NCBI GenBank assembly: GCA_047635375.1
Contig: JBLIKP010000015.1
Span: 1 to 33,101 of the forward strand
DNA length: 33,101 bases
DNA from: JBLIKP01 sp047635375
Lineage (GTDB): Bacteria > Bacteroidota > Bacteroidia > Sphingobacteriales > Sphingobacteriaceae
Direction of reading: 5' to 3'
Part shown: piece by piece, positions 6,941 to 15,211 of the stretch
Numbering within the stretch: the first letter of the stretch is position 1
Layout of the letters: every line of letters starts with the position of its first letter
Notes under the pieces: model-generated
Database searches by the model: none
The model's input: only the letters and a program-made list of their open reading frames with translations
Told to the model about the DNA's origin: nothing
Made by a program: the position numbers and the translations under genes

Positions 6941-9940
6941 ATGCAAAATAATACAGAAACTAAGTATTGGAAAGGTCTTAACGAATTAAGCAGCGATGCT
7001 GATTTCCAGACCTCTCAGAACAAAGAATTTGTCGAAGATTTACCTATCGACGATTTTTTTGGAAAAGTAACTGAACATTCGAAATCTCATCGTCGTGATT
7101 TCTTAAAAGCCTTAGGATTTGGAGTTTCAGCAGTAGCTGTAGCTGCTTGTAATGAAGCGCCTGTTCGTAAAGCTATTCCTTACCTGATTAAGCCTGAAGA
7201 AATTACCCCTGGAATTGCTAACTATTATGCTTCAACTTGTGGTGGATGTTCGTCAGGATGTTCGGTTGTTGTAAAAACAAGAGAAGGACGTCCTATTAAG
7301 GTTGAAGGAAATGATCTTTCCTCTATCAACCAAGGTGGTGTTTGTGCTGTGGGTCACGCATCGATTTTAAGTCTTTACGATTCTTCTAAGTTGAAAAACC
7401 CAATGTTGAACGGTTCTTCGTCGACTTGGGCAGATTTAGATGCTTTTGTTATCAAAAATCTTGAAGCTTCAGCAGCAGCTGGAAAGAAAATAACAATCCT
7501 TACTGGAACTATTACTTCTCCTTCTGCTAAAAAGGCAGTAGGGAAACTAGCTTCTAAATATAGCACTGTAGAGCATGTTACTTATGACGCTGTTTCTGCA
7601 AGTGGAATTTTAATGGCAAACAAAACTAGCTTTAACAAGCAAGTGGTGCCTAACTACAAATTTCAAAATGCTAAAGTTGTTGTAAGTTTTGGTGCTGATT
7701 TCCTTGGAACTTGGATCTCTCCTGTAGAGTACACCAAGAATTTCATGAAAAACAGAAAATTGCATAGCGGCGAAAGAGAAATGAGCCGCCATATTCAATT
7801 TGAAACTGGCATGAGTATCACTGGGTCTAACGCAGATGTGCGTATTCCTGTTAAGCCTTCTCAAGAAGGATTGGCTATTGTTAGCTTATATAATAACATT
7901 GCAAAAATCGCAGGTGCTGCTCAATACGGTGCTGAGCCAATTGAATTTGCTGGAAACATTCTTGCCAATACTGCCCAGGAATTATGGGAAAATAAAGGTG
8001 AATCACTTGTGATTAGTGGTTCAAACGATGTTTCTGTTCAGTTAATGGTTAATTCTATTAACTCATTACTTGGTAACTACGGCTCAACAATAGACTTAGA
8101 TAACCCTTCTTTCCAAAAGCAAGGTGTTGATTCTGACATGAGTAAGTTGGTTAAGTCAATGGCAAACGGTGAGGTTGGAACATTAATCATGTTCAACGTA
8201 AACCCAGCTTACGACTACGCTGATGCTGCGGCATTTAAAAACGCTATAGCAAAAGTTGATTTTAGCTTATCCTTTGATAATAAAGTAAGCGAAACAGCTT
8301 CTTTAGTTACAGCTATAGCTCCGGCGCATAGTTTCCTTGAGTCTTGGGATGACAATCAGCCTAAAGCTGGAGTTTTCAGTGTAACGCAACCCACAATTGC
8401 TCCTATTTTCAATTCACGTCAATGGCAAGAAAGTATCTTGACATGGGCTGGAGAGAAAATGTCTTATTACAAGTTCCTTCAGGAAAACTGGAAGAACGAA
8501 GGATTCACAAAACAATCGAAATTTATCGTTTTCCAAGAGTTCTGGGATAATGCAGTACGTGATGGTGTTGTTAAAATGGAAGCAGCTGCTCCAACAACAT
8601 ACACTTACACTGCTGATCTAGCTGGAGACGTTCAACAAATAACAAAAGCATCTAAAGGATTAAGTGGTGTTGCTGAACTTAAAATCTATGAAAAAATAGG
8701 TTTAAAAGACGGTAAACAAGCCAACAACCCTTGGTTGCAAGAATTACCTGATCCAATATCTAAAGCTACTTGGGATAACTACATTGCTATCTCTCCAAAA
8801 TTTGCTGAGGAGAACGGGATTAAGGAAGAGGATGTGGTAGAAATTACCACTGAAAAAGGTTCTTTCAAACTTCCTGTATTAATGCAGCCTGGCCAAGCTT
8901 ACGGAACTGTTTCTGTAGCGGTTGGTTATGGTAGAGAAGGTGAAGGAAAATGTGCCGATGGTGTTGGTGTAAATGTTTTCCAACATAACATGGCTTCTCA
9001 AGGAAACTGGTACGGATCAATTGCAGTAACAAGCATGACCGTAACGGGTGAAGAATATGTGCTTGCACAAACTCAAACTCACCACTCTTATGAAGGACGT
9101 AATATAGTTCAGGAAACTACTTTAGAAAACTTCTTGAAAGATCCACATGCAGGAACCGAAAGCCACGCAATGGATGATACTTACTCTTTATGGCCAGATC
9201 GAGATAAACGCGGACATCACTGGGCTATGGCTATTGACTTAAACGCATGTACCGGTTGTGGTTCTTGTGTAGTTAGTTGTCAAGCAGAAAACAACGTAGC
9301 CGTTGTTGGACGTGATGAAGTTCGTCGTCGTCGTGAAATGCATTGGATTAGAATTGACCGTTACTACAGCGGTGATCCTGAATCTCCAGAGGTTGTTCAC
9401 CAACCAATGCTTTGTCAACACTGTGATCACGCTCCTTGTGAGTCTGTTTGTCCGGTATTAGCAACAATGCATAGTTCAGAAGGATTGAATCAGCAAGTTT
9501 ACAACCGTTGTGTTGGAACTCGTTACTGCGCAAATAACTGCCCGTTCAAGGTTCGTCGTTTCAACTGGTTTAACTACACTGATAACAACAAGTTTGACTA
9601 CAACTTAAACGATGATTTAGGTAAAATGGCCTTGAATCCTGATGTTGTTGTTCGTTCTCGTGGAGTTATGGAAAAATGTAGCTTCTGTGTTCAAAGAATT
9701 CAATCAAGTAAACTTGAAGCAAAAATGGCTGGTGAGCCATTGAAAGACGGAGCGGTTAAAACTGCTTGTCAGCAATCATGTCCTGCCGATGCTATTGTAT
9801 TTGGAGATGTAAATGATCCAGATAGCGAAGTGAATAAATTGTTACACAGTGGGCGTAACTACTTCATTTTGGAAGAACTTAACGTACAGCCAGGAATTGG
9901 TTACCAACGTCAGGTTCGTAACAAAAAAAGTGAAGCGTAA
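6941..9940 (+). CDS. actB: ActB: iron-sulfur/molybdopterin-oxidoreductase-like subunit of alternative complex III
   Basis: This 999-residue fusion has an N-terminal molybdopterin-oxidoreductase-like domain (~80-740) and a C-terminal ferredoxin-like domain (~755-990). It passes electrons from quinol bound at ActC to the ActA hemes. A twin-arginine segment (R51-R-D-F-L-K) leads a hydrophobic run ending in V-A-A-C70, so it may be a Tat-exported lipoprotein. The C-terminal cysteine groups are C770/773/776/780, C825/828/833/837, C857/863/867 and C913/916/943/947. In the third group the usual second Cys is Thr860, which fits a [3Fe-4S] cluster next to three [4Fe-4S] clusters. The N-terminal domain also keeps C100-X2-C103-X3-C107-X27-C135. 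Arg codons are mostly CGT, unlike the flanking genes, suggesting high expression. Confidence 0.95.
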   Translation: MQNNTETKYWKGLNELSSDADFQTSQNKEFVEDLPIDDFFGKVTEHSKSHRRDFLKALGFGVSAVAVAACNEAPVRKAIPYLIKPEEITPGIANYYASTCGGCSSGCSVVVKTREGRPIKVEGNDLSSINQGGVCAVGHASILSLYDSSKLKNPMLNGSSSTWADLDAFVIKNLEASAAAGKKITILTGTITSPSAKKAVGKLASKYSTVEHVTYDAVSASGILMANKTSFNKQVVPNYKFQNAKVVVSFGADFLGTWISPVEYTKNFMKNRKLHSGEREMSRHIQFETGMSITGSNADVRIPVKPSQEGLAIVSLYNNIAKIAGAAQYGAEPIEFAGNILANTAQELWENKGESLVISGSNDVSVQLMVNSINSLLGNYGSTIDLDNPSFQKQGVDSDMSKLVKSMANGEVGTLIMFNVNPAYDYADAAAFKNAIAKVDFSLSFDNKVSETASLVTAIAPAHSFLESWDDNQPKAGVFSVTQPTIAPIFNSRQWQESILTWAGEKMSYYKFLQENWKNEGFTKQSKFIVFQEFWDNAVRDGVVKMEAAAPTTYTYTADLAGDVQQITKASKGLSGVAELKIYEKIGLKDGKQANNPWLQELPDPISKATWDNYIAISPKFAEENGIKEEDVVEITTEKGSFKLPVLMQPGQAYGTVSVAVGYGREGEGKCADGVGVNVFQHNMASQGNWYGSIAVTSMTVTGEEYVLAQTQTHHSYEGRNIVQETTLENFLKDPHAGTESHAMDDTYSLWPDRDKRGHHWAMAIDLNACTGCGSCVVSCQAENNVAVVGRDEVRRRREMHWIRIDRYYSGDPESPEVVHQPMLCQHCDHAPCESVCPVLATMHSSEGLNQQVYNRCVGTRYCANNCPFKVRRFNWFNYTDNNKFDYNLNDDLGKMALNPDVVVRSRGVMEKCSFCVQRIQSSKLEAKMAGEPLKDGAVKTACQQSCPADAIVFGDVNDPDSEVNKLLHSGRNYFILEELNVQPGIGYQRQVRNKKSEA

Positions 9941-9959
9941 TTAAAATTAATTTAAACTG

Positions 9960-9987
9960 AATCCCCGCTCGGGATTAACTGAGTGGG
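9960..9987 (+). other. Two mutually exclusive stem-loops in the actB-actC spacer
   Basis: AATCCC (9960-9965) pairs perfectly with GGGATT (9971-9976) around a 5-base loop. Alternatively CCCGCTC (9964-9970) pairs with GAGTGGG (9981-9987), 7 pairs with one G-T, around a 10-base loop. The stems share bases and cannot form together. There is no U-tract, so this is not a factor-independent terminator. A role in mRNA processing or translational coupling of actC is only a guess. Confidence 0.35.
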
Positions 9988-10005
9988 ATAAATCTTTAAT
10001 ATAAT

Positions 10006-11385
10006 ATGCATCAGGAATCAGCCATAAGGAAACCATTGGTTACGGGTGATGTAACTTATGCCCAAATAACTAATGATGTCCTTGCGCCCATCGAAAATAA
10101 GCCGTCGAAAGAATGGTTTATGGGGTTTGCATTAGCAACATTAGCGTTAGGTATAGGTTTATTTAGTATCGGTTATACCTTTTACACAGGAATTGGAGCA
10201 TGGGGACTTAACAAGACCGTAGGTTGGGCTTGGGATATCACCAACTTCGTATTTTGGGTAGGTATCGGTCACGCGGGAACTCTTATCTCTGCAGTATTAT
10301 TGTTGTTCCGTCAGAAATGGAGAACATCAATTAACCGTTCTGCGGAAGCGATGACTATTTTTGCGGTACTCTGTGCTGCGTTATTCCCGTTAATTCACAT
10401 GGGCCGTCCATGGTTAGCTTACTGGGTTTTCCCATTACCTAACACATACGGTTCACTTTGGGTAAACTTTAACTCGCCACTTCTTTGGGACGTATTTGCG
10501 ATTTCGACCTATTTCTTAGTTTCATTAGTATTCTGGTACATCGGTCTTATTCCTGATTTAGCCTCAGTTCGTGATCGTGCTAAAGGGATTAAGAAAAACA
10601 TTTACAGCTTCCTTTCTTTTGGATGGACCGGAAAAGCCCGTCACTGGGAGCGTTTCGAAGCAGTTTCTCTAACGCTTGCAGGTCTAGCAACCCCATTAGT
10701 ACTTTCTGTACATACAATTGTATCGATGGACTTTGCAACATCTGTAATTCCAGGTTGGCATACAACGATTTTTCCTCCCTACTTTGTAGCAGGAGCAATC
10801 TTCTCTGGATTTGGTATGGTACTTACTCTTTTAATTGTTGCACGTAAAGTGCTGAAATTAGAGAACTATATTACCATTGGGCACATCGAGAACATGAACA
10901 AGGTGATTATCGCTACAGGTTCTATTGTAGGTATCGCATACATGACCGAGTTCTTTATTGCTTGGTATTCTGGAGTTGAATATGAACAATTCGCCTTTAT
11001 TAACCGTGCATTCGGTCCCTACTGGTGGGCATATTGGACTATGTTTACCTGTAATGTTATTACCCCACAATTATTCTGGGTTAAGAAAATTAGAATTAGC
11101 CCAGTGGCTACATTCATTATATCGATTTTCGTAAACATTGGAATGTGGTTTGAGCGTTTTGTTATTATTGTAACATCTCTACACCGAGATTACCTTCCAT
11201 CAAGTTGGGTTATGTTTAACCAAACTTGGGTTGAAGTAGGTATTTTCGTTGGAACATTTGGTTTATTCTTTACATTATTCCTTCTGTTTACAAGATTCCT
11301 TCCAACTATCGCTATGGCGGAAGTAAAAAGTATTTTAAAAATTTCTGGAGAAAAATATAAGAATGGAGGTTCAAATGAACACTAA
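10006..11385 (+). CDS. actC: ActC: NrfD-like quinol-binding membrane subunit of alternative complex III
   Basis: The 459-residue protein is highly hydrophobic, with about ten transmembrane helices between residues ~40 and 440 and the NrfD/PsrC family pattern. It is expected to bind and oxidise menaquinol next to the [3Fe-4S] cluster of ActB. Conserved-looking polar residues inside the membrane region include H131 in L-I-H-M-G-R-P-W and D162 in L-L-W-D-V-F. These are good candidates for the quinol site, although alignment was not possible here. It follows actB after a 65-base spacer containing alternative stem-loops, and its 3' end overlaps the start of actD. The ATG at 10006 is preceded by an A/T-rich leader without a Shine-Dalgarno sequence, normal for Bacteroidota. 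Confidence 0.93.
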   Translation: MHQESAIRKPLVTGDVTYAQITNDVLAPIENKPSKEWFMGFALATLALGIGLFSIGYTFYTGIGAWGLNKTVGWAWDITNFVFWVGIGHAGTLISAVLLLFRQKWRTSINRSAEAMTIFAVLCAALFPLIHMGRPWLAYWVFPLPNTYGSLWVNFNSPLLWDVFAISTYFLVSLVFWYIGLIPDLASVRDRAKGIKKNIYSFLSFGWTGKARHWERFEAVSLTLAGLATPLVLSVHTIVSMDFATSVIPGWHTTIFPPYFVAGAIFSGFGMVLTLLIVARKVLKLENYITIGHIENMNKVIIATGSIVGIAYMTEFFIAWYSGVEYEQFAFINRAFGPYWWAYWTMFTCNVITPQLFWVKKIRISPVATFIISIFVNIGMWFERFVIIVTSLHRDYLPSSWVMFNQTWVEVGIFVGTFGLFFTLFLLFTRFLPTIAMAEVKSILKISGEKYKNGGSNEH

Positions 11386-11890
11386 TAAACACTTAGTTGG
11401 CTTATTCGACGATGAGCAGGTTTTATTGAAAGCCGTTAAGAGTATTCGCGGTGGTGGTGTTGAAGTGGGTGAGGTTTATTCTCCGTTCCCAATTCACGGA
11501 CTTGAAAAAGCATTAGACCTAAAGCCGTCTCGTCTTCCAATTGTAGCTTTTATTGCTGGTTGTATTGGATTGAGCTGTGCCTTAACAATGCAGATTTACA
11601 TGTTAGCTATCGATTGGCCAATGGATGTGGGTGGTAAACCATCACTTTCATTACCGTCGTTCGTTCCAGTATCTTTTGAGTTAACAGTATTATTCGCCTC
11701 ATTTGGTATGGTACTCGCCTTTTTTGGAAGAAGTGGTTTAATGCCAGTTCTTGAAACAAAGGTGGTTGACCCAAGGCTAACCGATGATCTTTTTGCAATG
11801 ACTTTTGAAATGGACGGTTTAGATGCCGAAAAAGTTAAAAGTATGCTTAATGAAAACGGAGCAATTGAAGTAAGAGAGCAAGAATTGTAA
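11375..11890 (+). CDS. actD: ActD: DUF3341 membrane subunit of alternative complex III
   Basis: This small subunit has an N-terminal soluble domain (GLFDDEQVLLKAVK..., with the family motif PFPIHGLEKAL), two transmembrane helices (~50-75 and ~92-115) and a C-terminal soluble tail. It matches DUF3341, the ActD subunit that packs against ActC/ActF; no cofactor is expected. Two in-frame starts exist. The ATG at 11363 would give four extra residues. The ATG at 11375 is preceded at 7-11 bases by GGAGG (11365-11369), a rare good Shine-Dalgarno-like sequence in this window, so it is preferred. The start overlaps the 3' end of actC by 11 bases (23 if the upstream ATG is used), indicating translational coupling. 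Confidence 0.88.
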   Translation: MNTNKHLVGLFDDEQVLLKAVKSIRGGGVEVGEVYSPFPIHGLEKALDLKPSRLPIVAFIAGCIGLSCALTMQIYMLAIDWPMDVGGKPSLSLPSFVPVSFELTVLFASFGMVLAFFGRSGLMPVLETKVVDPRLTDDLFAMTFEMDGLDAEKVKSMLNENGAIEVREQEL

Positions 11891-11933
11891 TGCTTGTCTC
11901 AAGTATATTATTTGTAAAAATAAATATTCAGTA

Positions 11934-12509
11934 ATGAATAAAAATACATCCAAAATATTAGTTGTCTTTGCCGCATTTACAGTGCTTTTAGCATCTTGTG
12001 GACATGACAAAACGCACCCTGGTTACGAGTATGCACCTAACATGTACCGCTCAGTACCCTATGATGCCGACAAAGGAAACCCTAATTTCAGTAATGGAAT
12101 GACAAACCAACACCCTGCGGAAGGTTCAATTCCACGAGGTTTCGAGCCATTTCATTATGAAAACACTCTTGATGAGTATGAAAGAGCTGGGAAAGAATTA
12201 TCTAATCCGCTTACAAGAACTGAGGTGAATCTTCAGGAAGGAAAAAGATTGTTCCTTACTCGTTGTGTTCAATGTCACGGTGAGTTAGGAAGAGCTGATG
12301 GTGCTGTAGTCGTAAACGGAAAATTTCCTCCTCCTCCTGCATACCAATCAGAGGCATTAAAAAATCTGCCGGAAGGAAAAATATTCTTTAGTATAACCTA
12401 TGGTAAAAACTTAATGGGACCACACGGTTTCTTTTTGGATAGAGACCAACGTTGGAAGATTGTTCAATATATCCAAGAACTTCAAAAATTGCCATTAGAG
12501 GCAAAATAA
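11934..12509 (+). CDS. actE: ActE: monoheme cytochrome c lipoprotein of alternative complex III
   Basis: The 191-residue product has a lipoprotein signal with lipobox L-A-S-C22, so it should be anchored to the periplasmic face of the inner membrane by lipid. One heme c site is present, C111-V-Q-C114-H115, with M161 (K-N-L-M-G-P-H-G) as the likely sixth ligand. The region before the heme (residues 25-95) has the extended, Pro/Tyr-rich linker seen in ActE proteins. It is a likely exit point for electrons toward CuA of the oxidase, sharing this role with the monoheme domain of ActA. It lies 43 bases after actD and 31 bases before actF. Confidence 0.93.
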   Translation: MNKNTSKILVVFAAFTVLLASCGHDKTHPGYEYAPNMYRSVPYDADKGNPNFSNGMTNQHPAEGSIPRGFEPFHYENTLDEYERAGKELSNPLTRTEVNLQEGKRLFLTRCVQCHGELGRADGAVVVNGKFPPPPAYQSEALKNLPEGKIFFSITYGKNLMGPHGFFLDRDQRWKIVQYIQELQKLPLEAK

Positions 12510-12540
12510 ATAGAATTTAGAAGCAACTAAATAAAATACA

Positions 12541-13743
12541 ATGAACGAACAGTTTGTATTTACCAAGAAACTTAAAACCCTAAGTATTATTTTAACAGTA
12601 CTGGGACTTGTTGGATTAGGTGCGTCGATTTTTATCGATTCTCACCGCGCTCTTGCTAACATGTTATTAAACTCTTACTACCTAACAACCTTAGGATTGG
12701 CGGGAGTATTTTTCGTAGCTCTTCAATATATCACCGAATCAGCGTGGCCTACCGTTTTCAAGCGTGTACCCGAGGCTTTCGGTTATATTTTACCTGTTGC
12801 TGCAGTATTAGTATTAGCGGTTATCGGTTTTGGTTTACATAACCTATATCACTGGTCACATCACGAATTACTTGTTGAATTTTTGCCAAATGGTGATCCT
12901 AACCCTGCGTATGATTCAATCATTGCTGGTAAATCAGGTTACTTAAATGCAACTTTCTTTATAAGTCGTGCTGTAGTATTCTTTGGTGCTTGGATCCTAT
13001 TAAGTAGAGTTTTAAGAAAACTTTCTTTAAAGGAAGACCAAGAAGGCGGACTTACATCTTACAAGAAAAGTATCACTTATGGCGCTATTTTCGTAGCTGT
13101 ATTTGCTTTTACCTTTCTTTTAGCTGCAGTAGATTGGATTATGTCATTAGATCCTCACTGGTTCTCAACAATCTTCCATTTCTATAACTTTGCCGGCCTT
13201 TGGGTTAGCGGTATAGCAGCTATCACTTTAGTAGTTCTTTACCTAAAGAAACAAGGATATTTGAAATTAGTAAACGATAGTCATATTCATGATTTAGGAA
13301 AGTTAATGTTTGCTTTTTCTATCTTTTGGGCTTACATGTGGATTAGCCAATACTTATTAATATGGTATGCTAACATTCCTGAGGAATCTATTTATTATTA
13401 CCAAAGAATTTATAGTGAATTTAACACCCTGTTCTTTGTTAACCTGATAATAAACTTTGCTTCACCGTTATTAATTTTAATGACAAGAGACGCGAAAAGA
13501 AAACGTACGCTATTGGCATGTGTTGCAGCATTGATTATTGTAGGACACTGGTTAGACCTATATCTAATGATTATGCCTGGAACTATCGGACCAGAGCACT
13601 CAGGATTCGGATTGCCTGAAATTTCAGGAATGTGTGCACTAGTAGGTATATTCATTTATATGGTGTTTACTGGTTTAACCAAGGCCGACTTGGTACCAAA
13701 AAATCACCCTTTCTTAGATGAAAGCAAGCACTTCGATATTTAA
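12541..13743 (+). CDS. actF: ActF: second NrfD-like membrane subunit of alternative complex III
   Basis: The 400-residue protein has about ten hydrophobic helices and resembles ActC distantly, as expected for the ActF paralogue. Family annotations call it quinol:cytochrome c oxidoreductase quinone-binding subunit 2. Several charged or polar residues lie within membrane segments (H128/H133/H134 in LYHWSHHELL, D in AAVDWIMSLDPHWFS, and HWLDLYLMIMP), typical of this subunit and discussed in the literature as a possible ion path. It forms the membrane arm with ActC. The ATG at 12541 follows an A/T-rich leader. It completes the actABCDEF order before the oxidase genes begin 49 bases later. Confidence 0.93.
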   Translation: MNEQFVFTKKLKTLSIILTVLGLVGLGASIFIDSHRALANMLLNSYYLTTLGLAGVFFVALQYITESAWPTVFKRVPEAFGYILPVAAVLVLAVIGFGLHNLYHWSHHELLVEFLPNGDPNPAYDSIIAGKSGYLNATFFISRAVVFFGAWILLSRVLRKLSLKEDQEGGLTSYKKSITYGAIFVAVFAFTFLLAAVDWIMSLDPHWFSTIFHFYNFAGLWVSGIAAITLVVLYLKKQGYLKLVNDSHIHDLGKLMFAFSIFWAYMWISQYLLIWYANIPEESIYYYQRIYSEFNTLFFVNLIINFASPLLILMTRDAKRKRTLLACVAALIIVGHWLDLYLMIMPGTIGPEHSGFGLPEISGMCALVGIFIYMVFTGLTKADLVPKNHPFLDESKHFDI

Positions 13744-13792
13744 TCTTAGCTTAAGAAATTTAACTCATCCATTTAGGATAAATAAATAACCA

Positions 13793-15178
13793 ATGAAAAG
13801 ACTCTTTGGAAATACAAACAAATTAAAGTGGACTCTTCGCACCGCAATTGGTGCTTTGATGACATTTGCTACTACGTCGGCATTTGCTGGATCGGCTGAG
13901 GCTGAAGCGGGTGAGTCACAAGCGATGTACTACTTTTTGTTAGGGATCACAGGACTTTTAGTTTTACTTACTGTAAGTAAAACAATGAAGGTTCTAGAAA
14001 TGGCTTACGAAGCGGGTGGCAAAGAACGCCGTAAGTTTAACTGGAACAAAATTAACGGTGCAATGTTATTATTGTACATGTTTGCATTTGTAGGTGGTAC
14101 TGTTTGGGAGATGTTCTACCATGGTGGAATGATATTCCCTGAAAGTGCTTCAGAACACGGTGTGCTTACTGATAGCCTCTTCATGGTTACTTTTGGAGTT
14201 ACAGTAGTTGTATTTATTATCACTCACATTCTACTTTTCTTCTTTGCCTATAAGTACAAAGGAAGCCCAGACAGAAAAGCATTTTTCTACGCAGATAATA
14301 ATAAGCTTGAAGCTTGGTGGACAATCATTCCAGCTGTCGTTATGGCTGTTTTGGTTATCACGGGAATGAAAACTTGGAATCAAATCACCGATTACGATCA
14401 AGAAGATATTTACACTGAGATTGAGGTTTTTGCCTACCAATTTGGATGGTCAACCCGTTACCCTGGTAATGACGGTGTTCTTGGTAAAACCAACTACAAC
14501 ATGATCAGTGTAACAAATCCCTTAGGAATTTTAACACAAGAAGATTTTGATAAAAAATCGGCTGATTTAGTTACTGAGATTGCAATGGTTGAAAAGCGTA
14601 TGGCTGATTTAGAAGCTGAGCTTGGAAATACACCTGTAGAATCCGGTGATTACGTGAAAGTTCAATTGAACATTGAAGATCAACAAGATATTTGGGATAA
14701 CAGAACGGCTCACATAGAGCGTCTTGGAAAGTTCAGTGAAAAAATGATGACTAACGAGTTTTTTGCTCCAGCAAAAGATGATGTTATTGAAAGAGAATTG
14801 GTTCTTCCAGTTGGGAAAACTCTACGCCTTAGTTTTAGAGCAAGAGATGTGATTCACTCGGCATATATGCCTGATTTCCGTTTACAAATGAACTGTGTGC
14901 CAGGAATGCCAACACAATTTATTTTCACTCCTCGTTTAACGACAGAGGAAATGAGAGAAGTAAAAGGAGATGAGACCTTCGACTACAGTATGATTTGTGC
15001 CAAGATTTGTGGTACTGCTCACTTTAACATGCAAATGAAGGTGACTGTAGTTTCAGAAGCTGATTACAAAAAGTGGTTAGCTACTAAAACTCCTTATTAT
15101 GTTGATCAACACAAGGCTATGATTGAGGAAGCTCCTGTGACTGAACAAACCGAAGAGGCAATGGTTGCCAACTTTTAA
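13793..15178 (+). CDS. coxB: Cytochrome c oxidase subunit II (CuA) with large insertion in the cupredoxin domain
   Basis: Subunit II receives electrons at the binuclear CuA centre. The 461-residue protein is long for the family. It has a signal peptide (1-32), an extra N-terminal membrane region (~44-64, ~88-106), the usual two-helix hairpin (~130-152, ~178-194, with W-W-T-I-I-P) and a periplasmic cupredoxin domain. CuA ligands are complete: H355, C402, C406, H410 and M413 in C-A-K-I-C-G-T-A-H-F-N-M. Position 404 is Lys where mitochondrial and many bacterial proteins have Glu. Between the aromatic patch (YQFGWSTRYPG, 215-225) and the strand before the H355 loop lies a ~100-residue helical, charged insertion with a coiled-coil stretch (~249-278). 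There is no CXXCH, so this is not a caa3-type fusion. It precedes coxA by 33 bases. Confidence 0.95.
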   Translation: MKRLFGNTNKLKWTLRTAIGALMTFATTSAFAGSAEAEAGESQAMYYFLLGITGLLVLLTVSKTMKVLEMAYEAGGKERRKFNWNKINGAMLLLYMFAFVGGTVWEMFYHGGMIFPESASEHGVLTDSLFMVTFGVTVVVFIITHILLFFFAYKYKGSPDRKAFFYADNNKLEAWWTIIPAVVMAVLVITGMKTWNQITDYDQEDIYTEIEVFAYQFGWSTRYPGNDGVLGKTNYNMISVTNPLGILTQEDFDKKSADLVTEIAMVEKRMADLEAELGNTPVESGDYVKVQLNIEDQQDIWDNRTAHIERLGKFSEKMMTNEFFAPAKDDVIERELVLPVGKTLRLSFRARDVIHSAYMPDFRLQMNCVPGMPTQFIFTPRLTTEEMREVKGDETFDYSMICAKICGTAHFNMQMKVTVVSEADYKKWLATKTPYYVDQHKAMIEEAPVTEQTEEAMVANF

Positions 15179-15211
15179 TTAATTTTCAAAAGAACACAAT
15201 AAATAGATATA

